Source: an uncultured Roseobacter sp.
GTDB taxonomy: Bacteria; Pseudomonadota; Alphaproteobacteria; Rhodobacterales; Rhodobacteraceae
Assembly (NCBI RefSeq): GCF_947499265.1
Contig: NZ_CANMNK010000001.1
Span: 271,001 to 335,000, forward strand
Length of the DNA stretch: 64,000 nucleotides
Reading direction: 5' to 3'
Positions 8,569-17,490 of this stretch are shown one piece after another. The translations under genes were made by a program, and so were the position numbers. The notes beneath the pieces were generated by a model, which saw only the letters and a list, made by a program, of their open reading frames with translations, ran no database searches and was not told where the DNA came from. Every line of letters begins with the position of its first letter. The stretch's first letter is position 1.

Positions 8569-9330
8569 CAGATAGCTGCTCAGTCGGTTGCAGCCTGATC
8601 GGGAACTTGTGCATACTTGAACTCAAGTCCCGTTTATGGTCCTCAATGCAAGTGTTGTCGGCAAAATCAGGAATTGCGCAGTGGCCCAAAAATCTGATCG
8701 AATGTCAAAGCTCAGAAAGTACATCCGTAAGGGTGAGTTGGGCATAGAAGTTGCGCCATATTGCAGGCTGATCGCACCTAAAAACGATGGATATCAAACC
8801 ATCGCTATGGACGTTTATGACACCGAAACGATCCGCAGGAGAGCATCGCGGGACTCGACTATTGAAGCGGAAAAGATCTCATTAATCGAAGATGTTGATG
8901 TGGTCGGTGACGCAAGTGATATCGCAGCATTGACCAAATTAGCTCGCAACGATCAACCCATCAGTTACGTTGTATCTTCACATAATTATGAACATCTGCC
9001 CAACCCAGTTAATCCCTCATGTGGTACGCTGAAGTCTTTCAGGAGACAGCGTGCTGGGTAGACCACTCCGAACTAACGCGTTTGCTTCGATCGCTTCCGA
9101 TATCCCGCACGTTTTTCGGATTGGTCAGACGCTTATCATTCATCATCTGAGTTGCATGTATCAAACAAGTTTCCCTGCGCGCCAATACTCTCCTGGTGAC
9201 CTTGTCGCTTCAGCGACGTCAGAGGTCAAATTCCACCATTTAGAGTTTCTTATCTAAGGCGACATGAGCCGAATTCGCTAGTGTGCCTTTAGCAGCACGC
9301 TGTCTTGCTCGGACACTCCAAGTAAATCGC
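8569..9330. other. Gene-poor spacer between paaK and the flagellar locus
   Basis: 762 bases with no intact recognisable gene. The left-central part holds a truncated methyltransferase frame, listed separately. From 9062 to 9330 I see only short frames without a convincing ribosome-binding site or family resemblance. No tRNA, inverted-repeat pair or transposase remnant was recognised. The spacer marks the boundary between phenylacetate genes and the flagellar cluster and may be a rearrangement scar. Confidence 0.5.
8702..9061 (+). pseudogene. Truncated SAM-dependent methyltransferase remnant
   Basis: From ATG 8702 (the frame is also open upstream) about 119 codons are open. GELGIEVAPYCRLIAPK looks like the first SAM-binding strand (usual form GIEIGP...P), then AMDVYDTETIRRRA, then LIEDVDVVGDASDIAAL, and finally SYVVSSHNYEHLPNPV, the motif-III-like SSHxxEHLPdP block of a family of class I methyltransferases. 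The match ends abruptly there and the frame closes about 20 codons later, leaving out the C-terminal half. A pseudogene is the most likely reading. Confidence 0.55.
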
Positions 9331-10065
9331 TCAAAAGTAACTGCGCACCAAACTACCAGCGATCAAACTCCACCCATCGGCGATAACGAAGAAGGCGAGC
9401 TTAAACGGAAGCGAAACGATTACAGGCGGCACCATCATCATACCCATCGACATAAGAACTGCCGCAACAACTAGATCGATGATCAAGAACGGCAGGAAGA
9501 TCAAAAACCCGATCTGAAAAGCACGAGAAATCTCCGATAACAGAAAGCTGGGAACCAGCACCGACAGCGGCGCATCAGGCGTTGGCGTCGCATCAATTGT
9601 GTCGGGTCGCAATTCGGCCATTGCGAAAAACGTGTCTGGATCAACGCGGCCAGCCATAAACACCCTGAAAGGCTCCAGTGTACGAACAAAGGCCGTTTCA
9701 ATATCAATCAGTTCATCGTTCAATGGCATGATACCTTGGGTCCAAGCAGCAGTAAAAACCGGTTCCATGACAAAATACGTCAAGAACAATGCGAGGCTTA
9801 CAATGAGCATATTCGGTGGGGATTGCTGCAACCCGATCGCTTGCCTCAGAATGGACAAAACAGTCACCAAGAAGGGAAAACAAGTCACCATGATGGCCAA
9901 GCCCGGTGCTAGGCTTAGCACGGTGATCAACGCGAACAGCTGAATTGTGCGTGCGCTGATCGAGTCGTTTTCTCCCAGGGAGAACGCAACTTCTTGCGCG
10001 CTGACCTCGATCGGAAGAGCTGCAAACCCCAAAGCGAGAATGCAAAGTAATGTGCGAAGCTTCAT
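9331..10065 (-). CDS. fliP: Flagellar export gate protein FliP
   Basis: 244 residues. Forms the core of the type III export gate with FliQ and FliR in the inner membrane. A signal-like N-terminus (ending VSAQEV) precedes hydrophobic segments. Family blocks visible: LAPGLAIMVTCFPFLVTVLSILRQA (positions about 55-80), PPNMLIVSLALFLT, then a periplasmic segment, and GFLIFLPFLIIDLVVA followed by SMGMMMVPPVIVSLPFK. It is the last gene of the minus-strand fliF-fliH-fliN-fliP operon, 6 bases after fliN. Confidence 0.95.
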   Translation of the reverse strand: MKLRTLLCILALGFAALPIEVSAQEVAFSLGENDSISARTIQLFALITVLSLAPGLAIMVTCFPFLVTVLSILRQAIGLQQSPPNMLIVSLALFLTYFVMEPVFTAAWTQGIMPLNDELIDIETAFVRTLEPFRVFMAGRVDPDTFFAMAELRPDTIDATPTPDAPLSVLVPSFLLSEISRAFQIGFLIFLPFLIIDLVVAAVLMSMGMMMVPPVIVSLPFKLAFFVIADGWSLIAGSLVRSYF

Positions 10066-10071
10066 AGAAGC

Positions 10072-10365
10072 TCAGAGGCTCGCCTGAAGGTCGATGATCT
10101 CCGTGAGCCGAACCACCAACTGGCCATTTTGGTCGTCTTCGTTTTCCTCCAGCATGCCTCGGGCAATCAGACGATCGCCGACATAGAGTTCGACAGGGTC
10201 TTCTACTGTTTTATCCAACGGCAACACTGCGTTCTCCCCCAGCGCGATCAGATCTCTAATCAACGGTCGGGCCTTGCCGACACATACACTCAGCTCAATT
10301 GGAACGGACGTGAATGGATTTGTCGGATTCACAGCCGGTTTTTTTTCAGCGGACAACTCATCCAT
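10072..10365 (-). CDS. fliN: Flagellar motor switch protein FliN
   Basis: 97 residues, short as is common in alphaproteobacteria. It is essentially one SpoA/FliN domain: FTSVPIELSVCVGKARPLI, then LGENAVLPLDK with a hydrophobic turn, then VELYVGDRLIARGML and a final strand QLVVRLTEII. It forms the lower C-ring where CheY-P and export components dock. Its start overlaps the fliH end by 8 bases. The partners fliM and fliG are not in the window. Confidence 0.92.
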   Translation of the reverse strand: MDELSAEKKPAVNPTNPFTSVPIELSVCVGKARPLIRDLIALGENAVLPLDKTVEDPVELYVGDRLIARGMLEENEDDQNGQLVVRLTEIIDLQASL

Positions 10366-10957
10366 TGTTCATCTCCTGTCCAGTTTCATGAAAAAACGCG
10401 GAAAGCGCGTCGGATACGCCGGAGATCACGGAATCAAGATCAATACTTCTTTCCGTCGCCCCGACGCGCACAAATGCTTGGCCGGCACCCAGTGAGGCTT
10501 CTTCGACCACCTCAAACGTGTCGGTCAGACTTTTCTCACCAAGCTCTTTGATCGTTTCCACGCTCGCGGGCGCGACAACAATTTCAATGGGCTGTCCGGC
10601 GCAATCCTTCAACATCTCGCACAACTGTTCGATGACATGTGCGCCCAAAGCCTGCCGGGCCAGTGCGGGTAGAAGTTTATCGACGATTTGCGCCATAACC
10701 GGTTCAATCGAAAGCGTTAGTTTCGACAAGGCCTCTTGATAGGTGAACGACATATCCTGGAGGTTTTGGCCAAACTCGGCGCTGATTTTCATTTTCTCGT
10801 CGGCCTGCGCTTTTACAGCGTCATCCCACCCGGCCTGATATCCTTCCTCAAAAGATTGCAGCTTTTGGTCTTCTATACCATCGCTGCTCATTTCTTCCTT
10901 GGCGCCGGGCTCGGATTTGGACCCTCCGAAATTGCGATATCTGTGTGACAAAGACAT
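10358..10957 (-). CDS. fliH: FliH-like flagellar export/assembly protein
   Basis: 199 residues from ATG 10957, with GGAGAAGG upstream; the ATG overlaps the fliF stop as TGATG. The middle is coiled-coil-like with a Gly-spaced helix (FEEGYQAGWDDAV), as in FliH/YscL stalk proteins, and the C-terminal half is an alpha/beta domain. FliH holds the ATPase FliI and links it to the C-ring. Overall similarity is weak, as usual for FliH, so position between fliF and fliN carries much of the call. Confidence 0.8.
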   Translation of the reverse strand: MSLSHRYRNFGGSKSEPGAKEEMSSDGIEDQKLQSFEEGYQAGWDDAVKAQADEKMKISAEFGQNLQDMSFTYQEALSKLTLSIEPVMAQIVDKLLPALARQALGAHVIEQLCEMLKDCAGQPIEIVVAPASVETIKELGEKSLTDTFEVVEEASLGAGQAFVRVGATERSIDLDSVISGVSDALSAFFHETGQEMNNG

Positions 10958-12582
10958 CAGACCTTCTCCTCTTTGTCTTCCAGCCAACTGCGAAGAATCT
11001 CAACAGTTTCTTCCTGACGCTCGCCAATCATGTTGCGCAAACGATCTACCGGATCGTCCGAAAGACCGCCGGCCATGTTCAGATCCGGCAAACCGCCCGC
11101 CTCATCGCCACCAAATCCTGAAATGATTGGCAGCTCGGGGAGGTCAAGTTCGTCGGAAGTGACTTCGCCCGTCAGGCCCGGCTCTTCGCCCTGCGTTTCA
11201 TCCGCACCAGGTAACGCGGGCACGCTTTCCGAAACTGGCACGCTCGGCTTCATCAGCAATGGGCGCACCACGAAAATACCCAAAATTAAGGTAACCAAGG
11301 CAAGAACAGCCATTTGGATCGCCGACATTACATCAATATTGATGCCATCTAAAAGCGATGTGCCTGCAACCGTACCCTGCGGTGCCACGTTTTGCAGAGC
11401 CATTGATTTGATCGTGATGATGTCACCACGCTGTTCATCAAACCCAACAGCCGAAGCGACAAGATCTTTCAAAGCATTCAATTCGGCTTCTTCACGCGGC
11501 GCAAAAGTCTGCTCGCCTGTTTCCGAAATTGTCTGAGCCTCGTTCACCAAAACGGCAACCGTGAGTCTTTTGACCGCACCTGGGCTTCGAACGATTTCGC
11601 GCTCCGTTTCTGACACTTCGTAGTTAATGCGTTCGCGGCTCTCACTGTTCTGGGAAGACGAATTCTCGCCTTCACCACCCTGCTCGTCCGGGAGGTTTGA
11701 GGCAACTGTAACGTCTCCCCCGCCAGCCTCGTTGGACGAGTTGGTACGCTCTTCAGTGTCTGTACTGATGGCCACCCGGCTCTCAGGGTCGAAGATGCGT
11801 TCCCTGATGGCTTCGCTTTCAGTGACCGTATCGACGCTAACCTCGACAACCGCGTTGCCAAAACCGACTCTGGCTTCCAAAAGGCGTTGAACCTTGTCAC
11901 GCAGGAGTTGCGCTTTGTCGTCCCCGCCGTTTGTCGGTGCTGCTTCATCGGTTGTACCAACCAAAGACCCATTTGCGTCGATGACGGCAACGTCGTCAGA
12001 CGCTAGCCCCGCGACGGCGGAAGAGACAAGAAACCTGATCGCTTTCGCTTGCTGGCTGGTAATCGCCGCCCCGTTTGGTGTGACGGCAACCGAGGCTTTG
12101 GGAGTTACCCCACGCTGAAATGGATTCGATCCCGTGCTAGCGATGTGGACCCGTGCCATCGCAATATGTGGGCTGGAGACGATTGTCCTAGCGAGTTCAC
12201 CTTCTTTCGCGCGCCAATAGGCTGCGTCGAACATCTGGGATGTCGTGCCGAAACCCGAGAGTGTGTCGAGCAACTCATAGCCGCGGTTTGAATTTGCCGG
12301 AAGCCCTTCGCTTGCGAGCGTCATTCTGAGCTGATCACGATCCTTGGAGGATACGAAGATTGACCCACCGCGCACTTCAAACACAGCACCGCGCTGCTCT
12401 AGGGCGCGGACAACATCCCCAGCGGCACCATTTTCAAGGCCAGCATAAAGCAATGTCATTGATGGCGCCGATGCCATTCGCGACATTGTCAGAATCGCGA
12501 AAAACATCGCGCCAGTGGCCAAGATAACGATGATCTGTCGGCGCAGTTCTAGCCCGGTCCACGCATTTAATAGTTGCTGCAC
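10957..12582 (-). CDS. fliF: Flagellar MS-ring protein FliF
   Basis: 541 residues. The start is set at GTG 12582 because GGAGG lies 5 bases before it; a GTG two codons upstream (12588) overlaps that site. A transmembrane segment at about 18-40 and a second at about 440-460 (LALVTLILGIFVVRPLL) flank the periplasmic ring-building region, with NRGYELLD and TPKASVAVTP as in FliF. The cytoplasmic C-terminus ends in RLRNMIGERQEETVEILRSW, the FliG-binding tail. It heads the minus-strand operon and diverges from fliL. Confidence 0.95.
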   Translation of the reverse strand: MQQLLNAWTGLELRRQIIVILATGAMFFAILTMSRMASAPSMTLLYAGLENGAAGDVVRALEQRGAVFEVRGGSIFVSSKDRDQLRMTLASEGLPANSNRGYELLDTLSGFGTTSQMFDAAYWRAKEGELARTIVSSPHIAMARVHIASTGSNPFQRGVTPKASVAVTPNGAAITSQQAKAIRFLVSSAVAGLASDDVAVIDANGSLVGTTDEAAPTNGGDDKAQLLRDKVQRLLEARVGFGNAVVEVSVDTVTESEAIRERIFDPESRVAISTDTEERTNSSNEAGGGDVTVASNLPDEQGGEGENSSSQNSESRERINYEVSETEREIVRSPGAVKRLTVAVLVNEAQTISETGEQTFAPREEAELNALKDLVASAVGFDEQRGDIITIKSMALQNVAPQGTVAGTSLLDGINIDVMSAIQMAVLALVTLILGIFVVRPLLMKPSVPVSESVPALPGADETQGEEPGLTGEVTSDELDLPELPIISGFGGDEAGGLPDLNMAGGLSDDPVDRLRNMIGERQEETVEILRSWLEDKEEKV

Positions 12583-12642
12583 AATCACCTCCGTCAGACC
12601 GAACGTTCTATTCGGCGTGACAACAGCAATGAACGATCTGGC

Positions 12643-12657
12643 TTAACAATCGGTTAG
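12643..12657. promoter_or_regulatory. Candidate CtrA box between fliF and fliL
   Basis: The plus strand reads TTAA, seven bases (CAATCGG), then TTAG: one mismatch from the alphaproteobacterial CtrA consensus TTAA-N7-TTAA. It lies in the 121-base divergent region, 47 bases before the fliL start and 61 before fliF. CtrA controls flagellar genes in many Rhodobacterales. A short inverted repeat (CCGAA, 7 bases, TTCGG) also lies at 12599-12615. Binding is inferred. Confidence 0.5.
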
Positions 12658-12703
12658 TGCAATCGCGTCTATAACGATTTTTGTAACCGCAAATGGATAT
12701 ATC

Positions 12704-13189
12704 ATGGCCGACGCAACGACTGTTGATCCCCCAACCGAAACAAAATCGTCAAAAATGCCTTTAATAATTGGGCTTGTCTTGCTGTTGGCAGGCGGTGGCG
12801 GAGGATTCTACGCAACGTGGAGTGGTATGATTTTAAACGCCGAATCAGCCGAGCCCGCACCTGAGGAAAAGGTGAGGGATGCTCAGCCGAAAGTGGTTTT
12901 TGTACCTTTGGATCCGATCACCGTATCGCTTCCGCAGCAGAGTCAGCAAAAACATTTACGGTTCCGCGCGGAACTGGAGGTGCCAAAGGAACACGCCTCG
13001 GAAGTGGAGGCCGTCTTGCCACGTGTCGTAGATGTGCTGAACAGCTATCTACGCGCGATCGAATTGAGGGATATTCAAGATCCCTCCGCATTGACGCGGT
13101 TGCGTGCACAAATGTTACGGCGCGTACAGGTCGCGACGGGTCGTGATCACGTCAATGATCTTCTCATCATGGAATTCGTGCTGAACTAG
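12704..13189 (+). CDS. fliL: Flagellar basal body-associated protein FliL (copy 1)
   Basis: 161 residues. A short cytoplasmic tail, one membrane helix at about 18-38 (LIIGLVLLLAGGGGGFYA), an acidic linker and a periplasmic domain with VVFVPLDPITVSL and a C-terminal LLIMEFVLN, as in FliL. FliL stabilises the stator-rotor interface. It opens the plus-strand operon that continues with a small membrane protein, the MotE-like protein, motA and the AMIN protein. A second FliL-type gene lies at 22848-23360. Confidence 0.9.
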   Translation: MADATTVDPPTETKSSKMPLIIGLVLLLAGGGGGFYATWSGMILNAESAEPAPEEKVRDAQPKVVFVPLDPITVSLPQQSQQKHLRFRAELEVPKEHASEVEAVLPRVVDVLNSYLRAIELRDIQDPSALTRLRAQMLRRVQVATGRDHVNDLLIMEFVLN

Positions 13190-13198
13190 GAGGGTGAA

Positions 13199-13588
13199 AT
13201 GGACCTTATTGCAGATATTTTGTTAGCCGCAGGCGCTTTAGGTGCCGGAATCTACTGTCTTGTTCTGGGCCGGAGACTCAACCGTTTTAATGATCTGGAA
13301 AAAGGTGTGGGCGGCGCGGTCGCTGTTCTGTCCGCACAGGTTGACGATCTGACAAAAACTCTTTCCTCAGCGCAAAATACCGCTGCTGGATCAGCGCAGA
13401 CGTTGACGGACTTGACGCAACGCGCTGAAGAAATGTCCCGGAAACTGGAATTCCAGATGGCGTCCTTGCACGACATTCCCGACACGCCTGCAAGAGAAGC
13501 AACTGCGACACCCGCGGCTCCTGTTTCGGCGCAGACGACAAGCGAGCCGATGTTTGTTCGGCATAGAGCTGCGGAGGCACATCAATGA
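13199..13588 (+). CDS. Small membrane-anchored coiled-coil protein of the flagellar operon
   Basis: 129 residues with a strong site (GGAGGGTGAA) before the ATG. One membrane helix at about 3-24, then a charged RRLNRFNDLEKGVGG segment, a heptad-like helix to about 92, and a Pro/Ala/Thr-rich tail. It overlaps the next gene by ATGA. Alphaproteobacterial flagellar clusters often hold a small protein of this type at this place; I think of DUF6468 but cannot confirm it. A stator- or FliL-related role is suggested by context only. Confidence 0.65.
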   Translation: MDLIADILLAAGALGAGIYCLVLGRRLNRFNDLEKGVGGAVAVLSAQVDDLTKTLSSAQNTAAGSAQTLTDLTQRAEEMSRKLEFQMASLHDIPDTPAREATATPAAPVSAQTTSEPMFVRHRAAEAHQ

Positions 13589-14199
13589 GCCTCAAAAAGC
13601 TGGTTTCAGGACGAAATGGTCGGGGGTCGGTACTATTGATCGCAGGGCTTCTCATGGGGTCTGCAGCGATCAGGATTGGCGCAGGCGCTGGACAGGCCGT
13701 TGCCACAGAGAACCCGCTCGCCACTTCCGCTGAAGCGGAAATGAGTGTTGCCGCCTCCGACACTGGACAGAAGATGCCGGAAGCGGACAAAGCCAAAATG
13801 TCCAAGCTATTGAGATCCTTTCAAGAACGCGAAGCGCGCATCGTAGAAAAAGAACAGCAGATCGCCGTGAGAATGAAGGCACTGAGTGTTGCAGACGAAC
13901 AAATCGAGAAGCGCCTTACAATGCTCGAAGATGCCGAAACTTCGTTGAGAGGCTTGCTCGCATTGGCCGACACAGCCGCTGAAGACGACCTGGCGCGCCT
14001 GACTGCGGTTTACGAAAACATGAAACCCAAGGATGCCGCGCTGCTGTTTGAAGAAATGGAACCGGTATTTGCCGCAGGGTTTTTGGGCAGAATGAAACCA
14101 ACTGCAGCGGCTGGCATTTTAGCCGGGCTATCGCCCCAGGCAGCCTACTCGATCAGCGTGATTCTCGCCGGGCGAAATGCAGACGTGCCAAAAGGCTAG
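13585..14199 (+). CDS. MotE-like flagellar protein (MgtE N-terminal-type domain)
   Basis: 204 residues. An N-terminal hydrophobic segment at about 16-34 (VLLIAGLLMGSAAIRIG) acts as signal or anchor, then a coiled coil (about 70-115) and a C-terminal helical domain with VYENMKPKDAALLFEEME and FLGRMKPTAAAGILAGL. These twin Met-Lys-Pro repeats are typical of MgtE-N/MotE domains. In Sinorhizobium, MotE is a periplasmic chaperone for MotC, which in turn assists the stator. Its place between fliL and motA fits that role. Confidence 0.82.
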   Translation: MSLKKLVSGRNGRGSVLLIAGLLMGSAAIRIGAGAGQAVATENPLATSAEAEMSVAASDTGQKMPEADKAKMSKLLRSFQEREARIVEKEQQIAVRMKALSVADEQIEKRLTMLEDAETSLRGLLALADTAAEDDLARLTAVYENMKPKDAALLFEEMEPVFAAGFLGRMKPTAAAGILAGLSPQAAYSISVILAGRNADVPKG

Positions 14200-14265
14200 C
14201 AAATGCAGAGGCTTTTTTAACCTCCTTTTGCGAATGTGCCGTTATCAATTGAACCGGGGACAGTC

Positions 14266-15135
14266 ATGGTTGGAATAATTGGCATTGTTGTGATTTTTGT
14301 CATGGTGTTTGGTGGCTACCTTGCTGCTGGCGGCAAGATGGGCATCATCATTAAAGCGCTTCCGTTCGAGATGATGATGATTGGCGGTGCCGCTGTCGGA
14401 GCCTTTCTGATCAGCAACAGTATATCGGAAGTAAAGCACACAGCCCGGGACATGAGCCGCGTGTTCAAAGGCCCGAAATGGGCACATGATGACTACCGTG
14501 ATCTGCTTTGCCTTCTATTCGAAATCATCCGGCTTGCACGTCAGAACCCCGTCGCAATCGAGGAACACATCGAAAACCCGGAAGAATCGGCAATCTTTTC
14601 GAAATACCCAAAAATTCTGAAAGATGGCGAGGCCATTGCACTTATCTGCGACACCATGCGGTCCGCATCGATGAACTACGACGATCCGCATCAGGTGGAA
14701 GAGGTTCTGGAAAAGCGTATGGAAGCCAATATGCACCATGCTTTGCATTCAAGCCATGCCCTTCAGACAGTTGCCGATGGTCTACCCGCCTTGGGTATCG
14801 TTGCGGCGGTTTTGGGCATCATCAAGACAATGGGCTCAATCGATCAACCACCGGAAGTGCTTGGCAAACTCATCGGTGGTGCTCTGGTCGGCACATTTCT
14901 GGGTGTTTTTCTTGCATATGGTTTTGTCGGTCCTTTCGCGGCAAAAGTGAAAACAGTTACCGAGGAAGACGGGCATTTCTATCAGCTCATTCGTGAGGTC
15001 TTGGTGGCAAATCTGCATGCCCATGCCACCAACATTTGCATCGAAGTTGGTCGACAAAATACACCGTCGCATTGCCGACCAAGTTTTTCTGAGCTGGAAG
15101 AAGCTTTGAAATCGGTGAAGCAAGGTGCTGCATGA
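14266..15135 (+). CDS. motA: Flagellar stator protein MotA
   Basis: 289 residues from ATG 14266, with GGGGA upstream; a GTG 30 bases earlier is an alternative. Proton-channel subunit of the stator. Four membrane helices: two at the N-terminus (about 2-20 and 34-52) and two after the cytoplasmic loop (LPALGIVAAVLGIIKTMGSI and GALVGTFLGVFLAYGFVGPF). The cytoplasmic loop holds the charged segment that touches FliG. motB is absent from the window. The stop overlaps the next gene by ATGA. Confidence 0.94.
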   Translation: MVGIIGIVVIFVMVFGGYLAAGGKMGIIIKALPFEMMMIGGAAVGAFLISNSISEVKHTARDMSRVFKGPKWAHDDYRDLLCLLFEIIRLARQNPVAIEEHIENPEESAIFSKYPKILKDGEAIALICDTMRSASMNYDDPHQVEEVLEKRMEANMHHALHSSHALQTVADGLPALGIVAAVLGIIKTMGSIDQPPEVLGKLIGGALVGTFLGVFLAYGFVGPFAAKVKTVTEEDGHFYQLIREVLVANLHAHATNICIEVGRQNTPSHCRPSFSELEEALKSVKQGAA

Positions 15136-17390
15136 GAAAATTTCTCGCACTAGCTATGTTCTCGGCGTCTTTGGCGTCCACCGCGGCCTTAGCTAACCCA
15201 ATTACCGTGCGTTCGGGGGATCATGACGGCTTCACGCGTTTGGTGATGCAATTGCCGACGGGCGTCGAATGGGACGTGTCCGGGGTTCCAGGCAAACAGA
15301 CAATTTCGCTAAGCGGCCACAACAGCGGCTTCGATCTCAGTCGCGTATTCGACGTCATCCCAAGGGATCGGTTGACCAATGTCGTTCAATATCCTGCGCG
15401 CCTTGAACTGGAACTGTCCTGCGACTGCCGGGTGAACTCCTTTCTGGAGCAAGGCGATTTCTTGGTTGTCGATGTTATTGATGGGCCTCCTTTGACGTTA
15501 GAGCCCGCAACGAATGAGCCCTCGTTCGTGGTGCTTGAAACAGAGTCGGGGTTCAATTTTGGTGAATTACTTTGGTCAGAAGCGATCGTTGATCCCAGAG
15601 AGACAGTGCCGAATGCAAAGAACCAAAACACGGTTGAAAATCACGCCAACAGCCTTGACCCATCAGCAAGTGCAATCGAACTTGAAATTGTCAAAGACAC
15701 CCGCGAGCGTCTCTTGAAGGGTCTTGGAGAGGCCACTTCGCGAGGGTTGCTACGCGCGGCGACTCCAGATCTGGAAACATTGGACATAAGACAAGAACCT
15801 TCAGAAACAGCCGAGATTCTCGATACTTCGGAACAGCAGGCTCCTGAAATCGAGGTTCAGCCCGGAAACATGAGGGTGACCAGCAGTCGCGATGTTTTGG
15901 ATGTAGAAGACGGATTTGACTTGACGACCTCTGGTGCGATTTGCGCAAGCCCCAAGAGCGTTGATGTAAGCGGGTGGGGTGACAATCAGCCTTTTCATTT
16001 GCAGGTTTCTACGTTGCGACAACAACTTTACTCCGAGGTGGACCGGCTTGACGAAGGAAAGGCCATTGCGCTCGCGCAGCTCTATGTCTTCTTCGGATTT
16101 GGCGCAGAAGCAAAACAGGTACTTCGTCTATCTGAGAATTTGGTGATCGCGAACCCCGAACTAATGGATCTGGCGGATATCATTGAATTTGGATTTGCCC
16201 GAAACCCTCGTTCTGTTCACCGGTTTTCCGACTGCGATTCCGACTTGGCACTATGGGCGATAATGGCTGCGAAGACACTCCCGGAAACTCAGGTGATCAA
16301 CGAACAGGCAGCGTTGCGAGCTTTGGCCAAACTACCGGCTCATCTGAGAGGTTTTATAGCTCCGGCGCTCAGCAACCGCCTTACTCAGTTGGGAAAGCTG
16401 GAAGCTGCGGCCATAGCGCTCCGCCGGGTTGAACAGGGTGAAGACTCTGATGCACTCGACGCCAATTTAGCAAAGGCCAGGATTAAACAGCACTCCGGTG
16501 AAACGGAAACTTCAGATCAAATCTTCTCTGAAGTTGCTGAAACAAACAGCAAGGAATCTCCGGAGGCTTTGATTGCCTTTGTTGAAAATAGACTGATTGA
16601 CTTTCAGCCTGTGCCAGCGGACATCTCTCTACTGATCGAAGCATATGCTTTCGAATTGCAAGATGCGCCGATTGGTATCGATCTCTTAAGAGCTCACGTG
16701 GTTGCATCAGCACTTTCAGGACAATTTACTAAGGCGATCGAGGTGCTTAACAATAATCCAATCAGTAGTAACCCAGGTCTGCAAGCAGAGCTACAATCTC
16801 ACGTTTTTTCTGCCTTGGCGAAAATAGCAGACGATTTTGAGTTCCTAGAGTTGACCTTTGCTCATTTTCCCGAACCGGCAAACGCACTTCAGTCACAAGC
16901 GGTAGTGGGTGTTTCAGCGCGCGTTCACCAATTGGGCTTCCACGAAGAAGCCGCAGACATTTTAGCGAGCGTTCCACTGGATGAAAGCACCAAACCTATG
17001 AGGCTTTTGGAGGCCGAAATCCTACTATCCGTTGGAGAACCCAAAAACACTATTGATAAGTTGCAAGATTTGTCAGGAAGTATGGCAGACGAACTGCGAG
17101 CTCGCGCATATTCGGCTTTGGGCGAGAATCAACGTGCAACAGGCCTTTTTCAAGCTAACAATATGATCGAAGAAGCCAGTCAGTCTGCCTGGCTTTCCGA
17201 TGATTGGATTGAGCTGACCGAGGGACAGGAAGACTTTTATAGCGGTGTCCGCGCGCTCACTCAAACCCCGGTTGACAGCATTGAAGCCGAGAACGGAATG
17301 ATCACCGCCACACAAAGTGCGCTTGAAGAGAGCGGAGCTGCGCGCGGTGTACTCGCTGATTTACTGGGTAATGTTCAAGTTTCTCCCTAG
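15132..17390 (+). CDS. Periplasmic AMIN-like/helical-repeat protein in the motA operon (MotC-like candidate)
   Basis: 752 residues with a Sec signal peptide (about 1-21, ending ALA before NP). Residues about 22-115 look like an AMIN-type beta domain (SGDHDGFTRLVMQLPTGVEW through CDCRVN to DFLVVDVIDGP), which binds peptidoglycan in other proteins. A low-complexity acidic linker follows (about 115-250), then a long alpha-helical repeat region (about 290-740) with TPR-like pairs. It is coupled to motA by ATGA. No named family was recognised for the whole. A stator-assembly role like that of Sinorhizobium MotC is inferred from context. Confidence 0.75.
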   Translation: MRKFLALAMFSASLASTAALANPITVRSGDHDGFTRLVMQLPTGVEWDVSGVPGKQTISLSGHNSGFDLSRVFDVIPRDRLTNVVQYPARLELELSCDCRVNSFLEQGDFLVVDVIDGPPLTLEPATNEPSFVVLETESGFNFGELLWSEAIVDPRETVPNAKNQNTVENHANSLDPSASAIELEIVKDTRERLLKGLGEATSRGLLRAATPDLETLDIRQEPSETAEILDTSEQQAPEIEVQPGNMRVTSSRDVLDVEDGFDLTTSGAICASPKSVDVSGWGDNQPFHLQVSTLRQQLYSEVDRLDEGKAIALAQLYVFFGFGAEAKQVLRLSENLVIANPELMDLADIIEFGFARNPRSVHRFSDCDSDLALWAIMAAKTLPETQVINEQAALRALAKLPAHLRGFIAPALSNRLTQLGKLEAAAIALRRVEQGEDSDALDANLAKARIKQHSGETETSDQIFSEVAETNSKESPEALIAFVENRLIDFQPVPADISLLIEAYAFELQDAPIGIDLLRAHVVASALSGQFTKAIEVLNNNPISSNPGLQAELQSHVFSALAKIADDFEFLELTFAHFPEPANALQSQAVVGVSARVHQLGFHEEAADILASVPLDESTKPMRLLEAEILLSVGEPKNTIDKLQDLSGSMADELRARAYSALGENQRATGLFQANNMIEEASQSAWLSDDWIELTEGQEDFYSGVRALTQTPVDSIEAENGMITATQSALEESGAARGVLADLLGNVQVSP

Positions 17391-17490
17391 CTTTACACGC
17401 TACGGTCGAAGGACTCCTGGTTACGGAAAATAAACCTCAGACAATTATGGTTAAAGAGACTGCAGAACGCAGCTGTTTCGAGGGTGCAGA

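Noticed and set aside
9051-9257. 68-codon frame after the methyltransferase remnant
   Set aside because: No similarity to the missing half of the methyltransferase and no motif.
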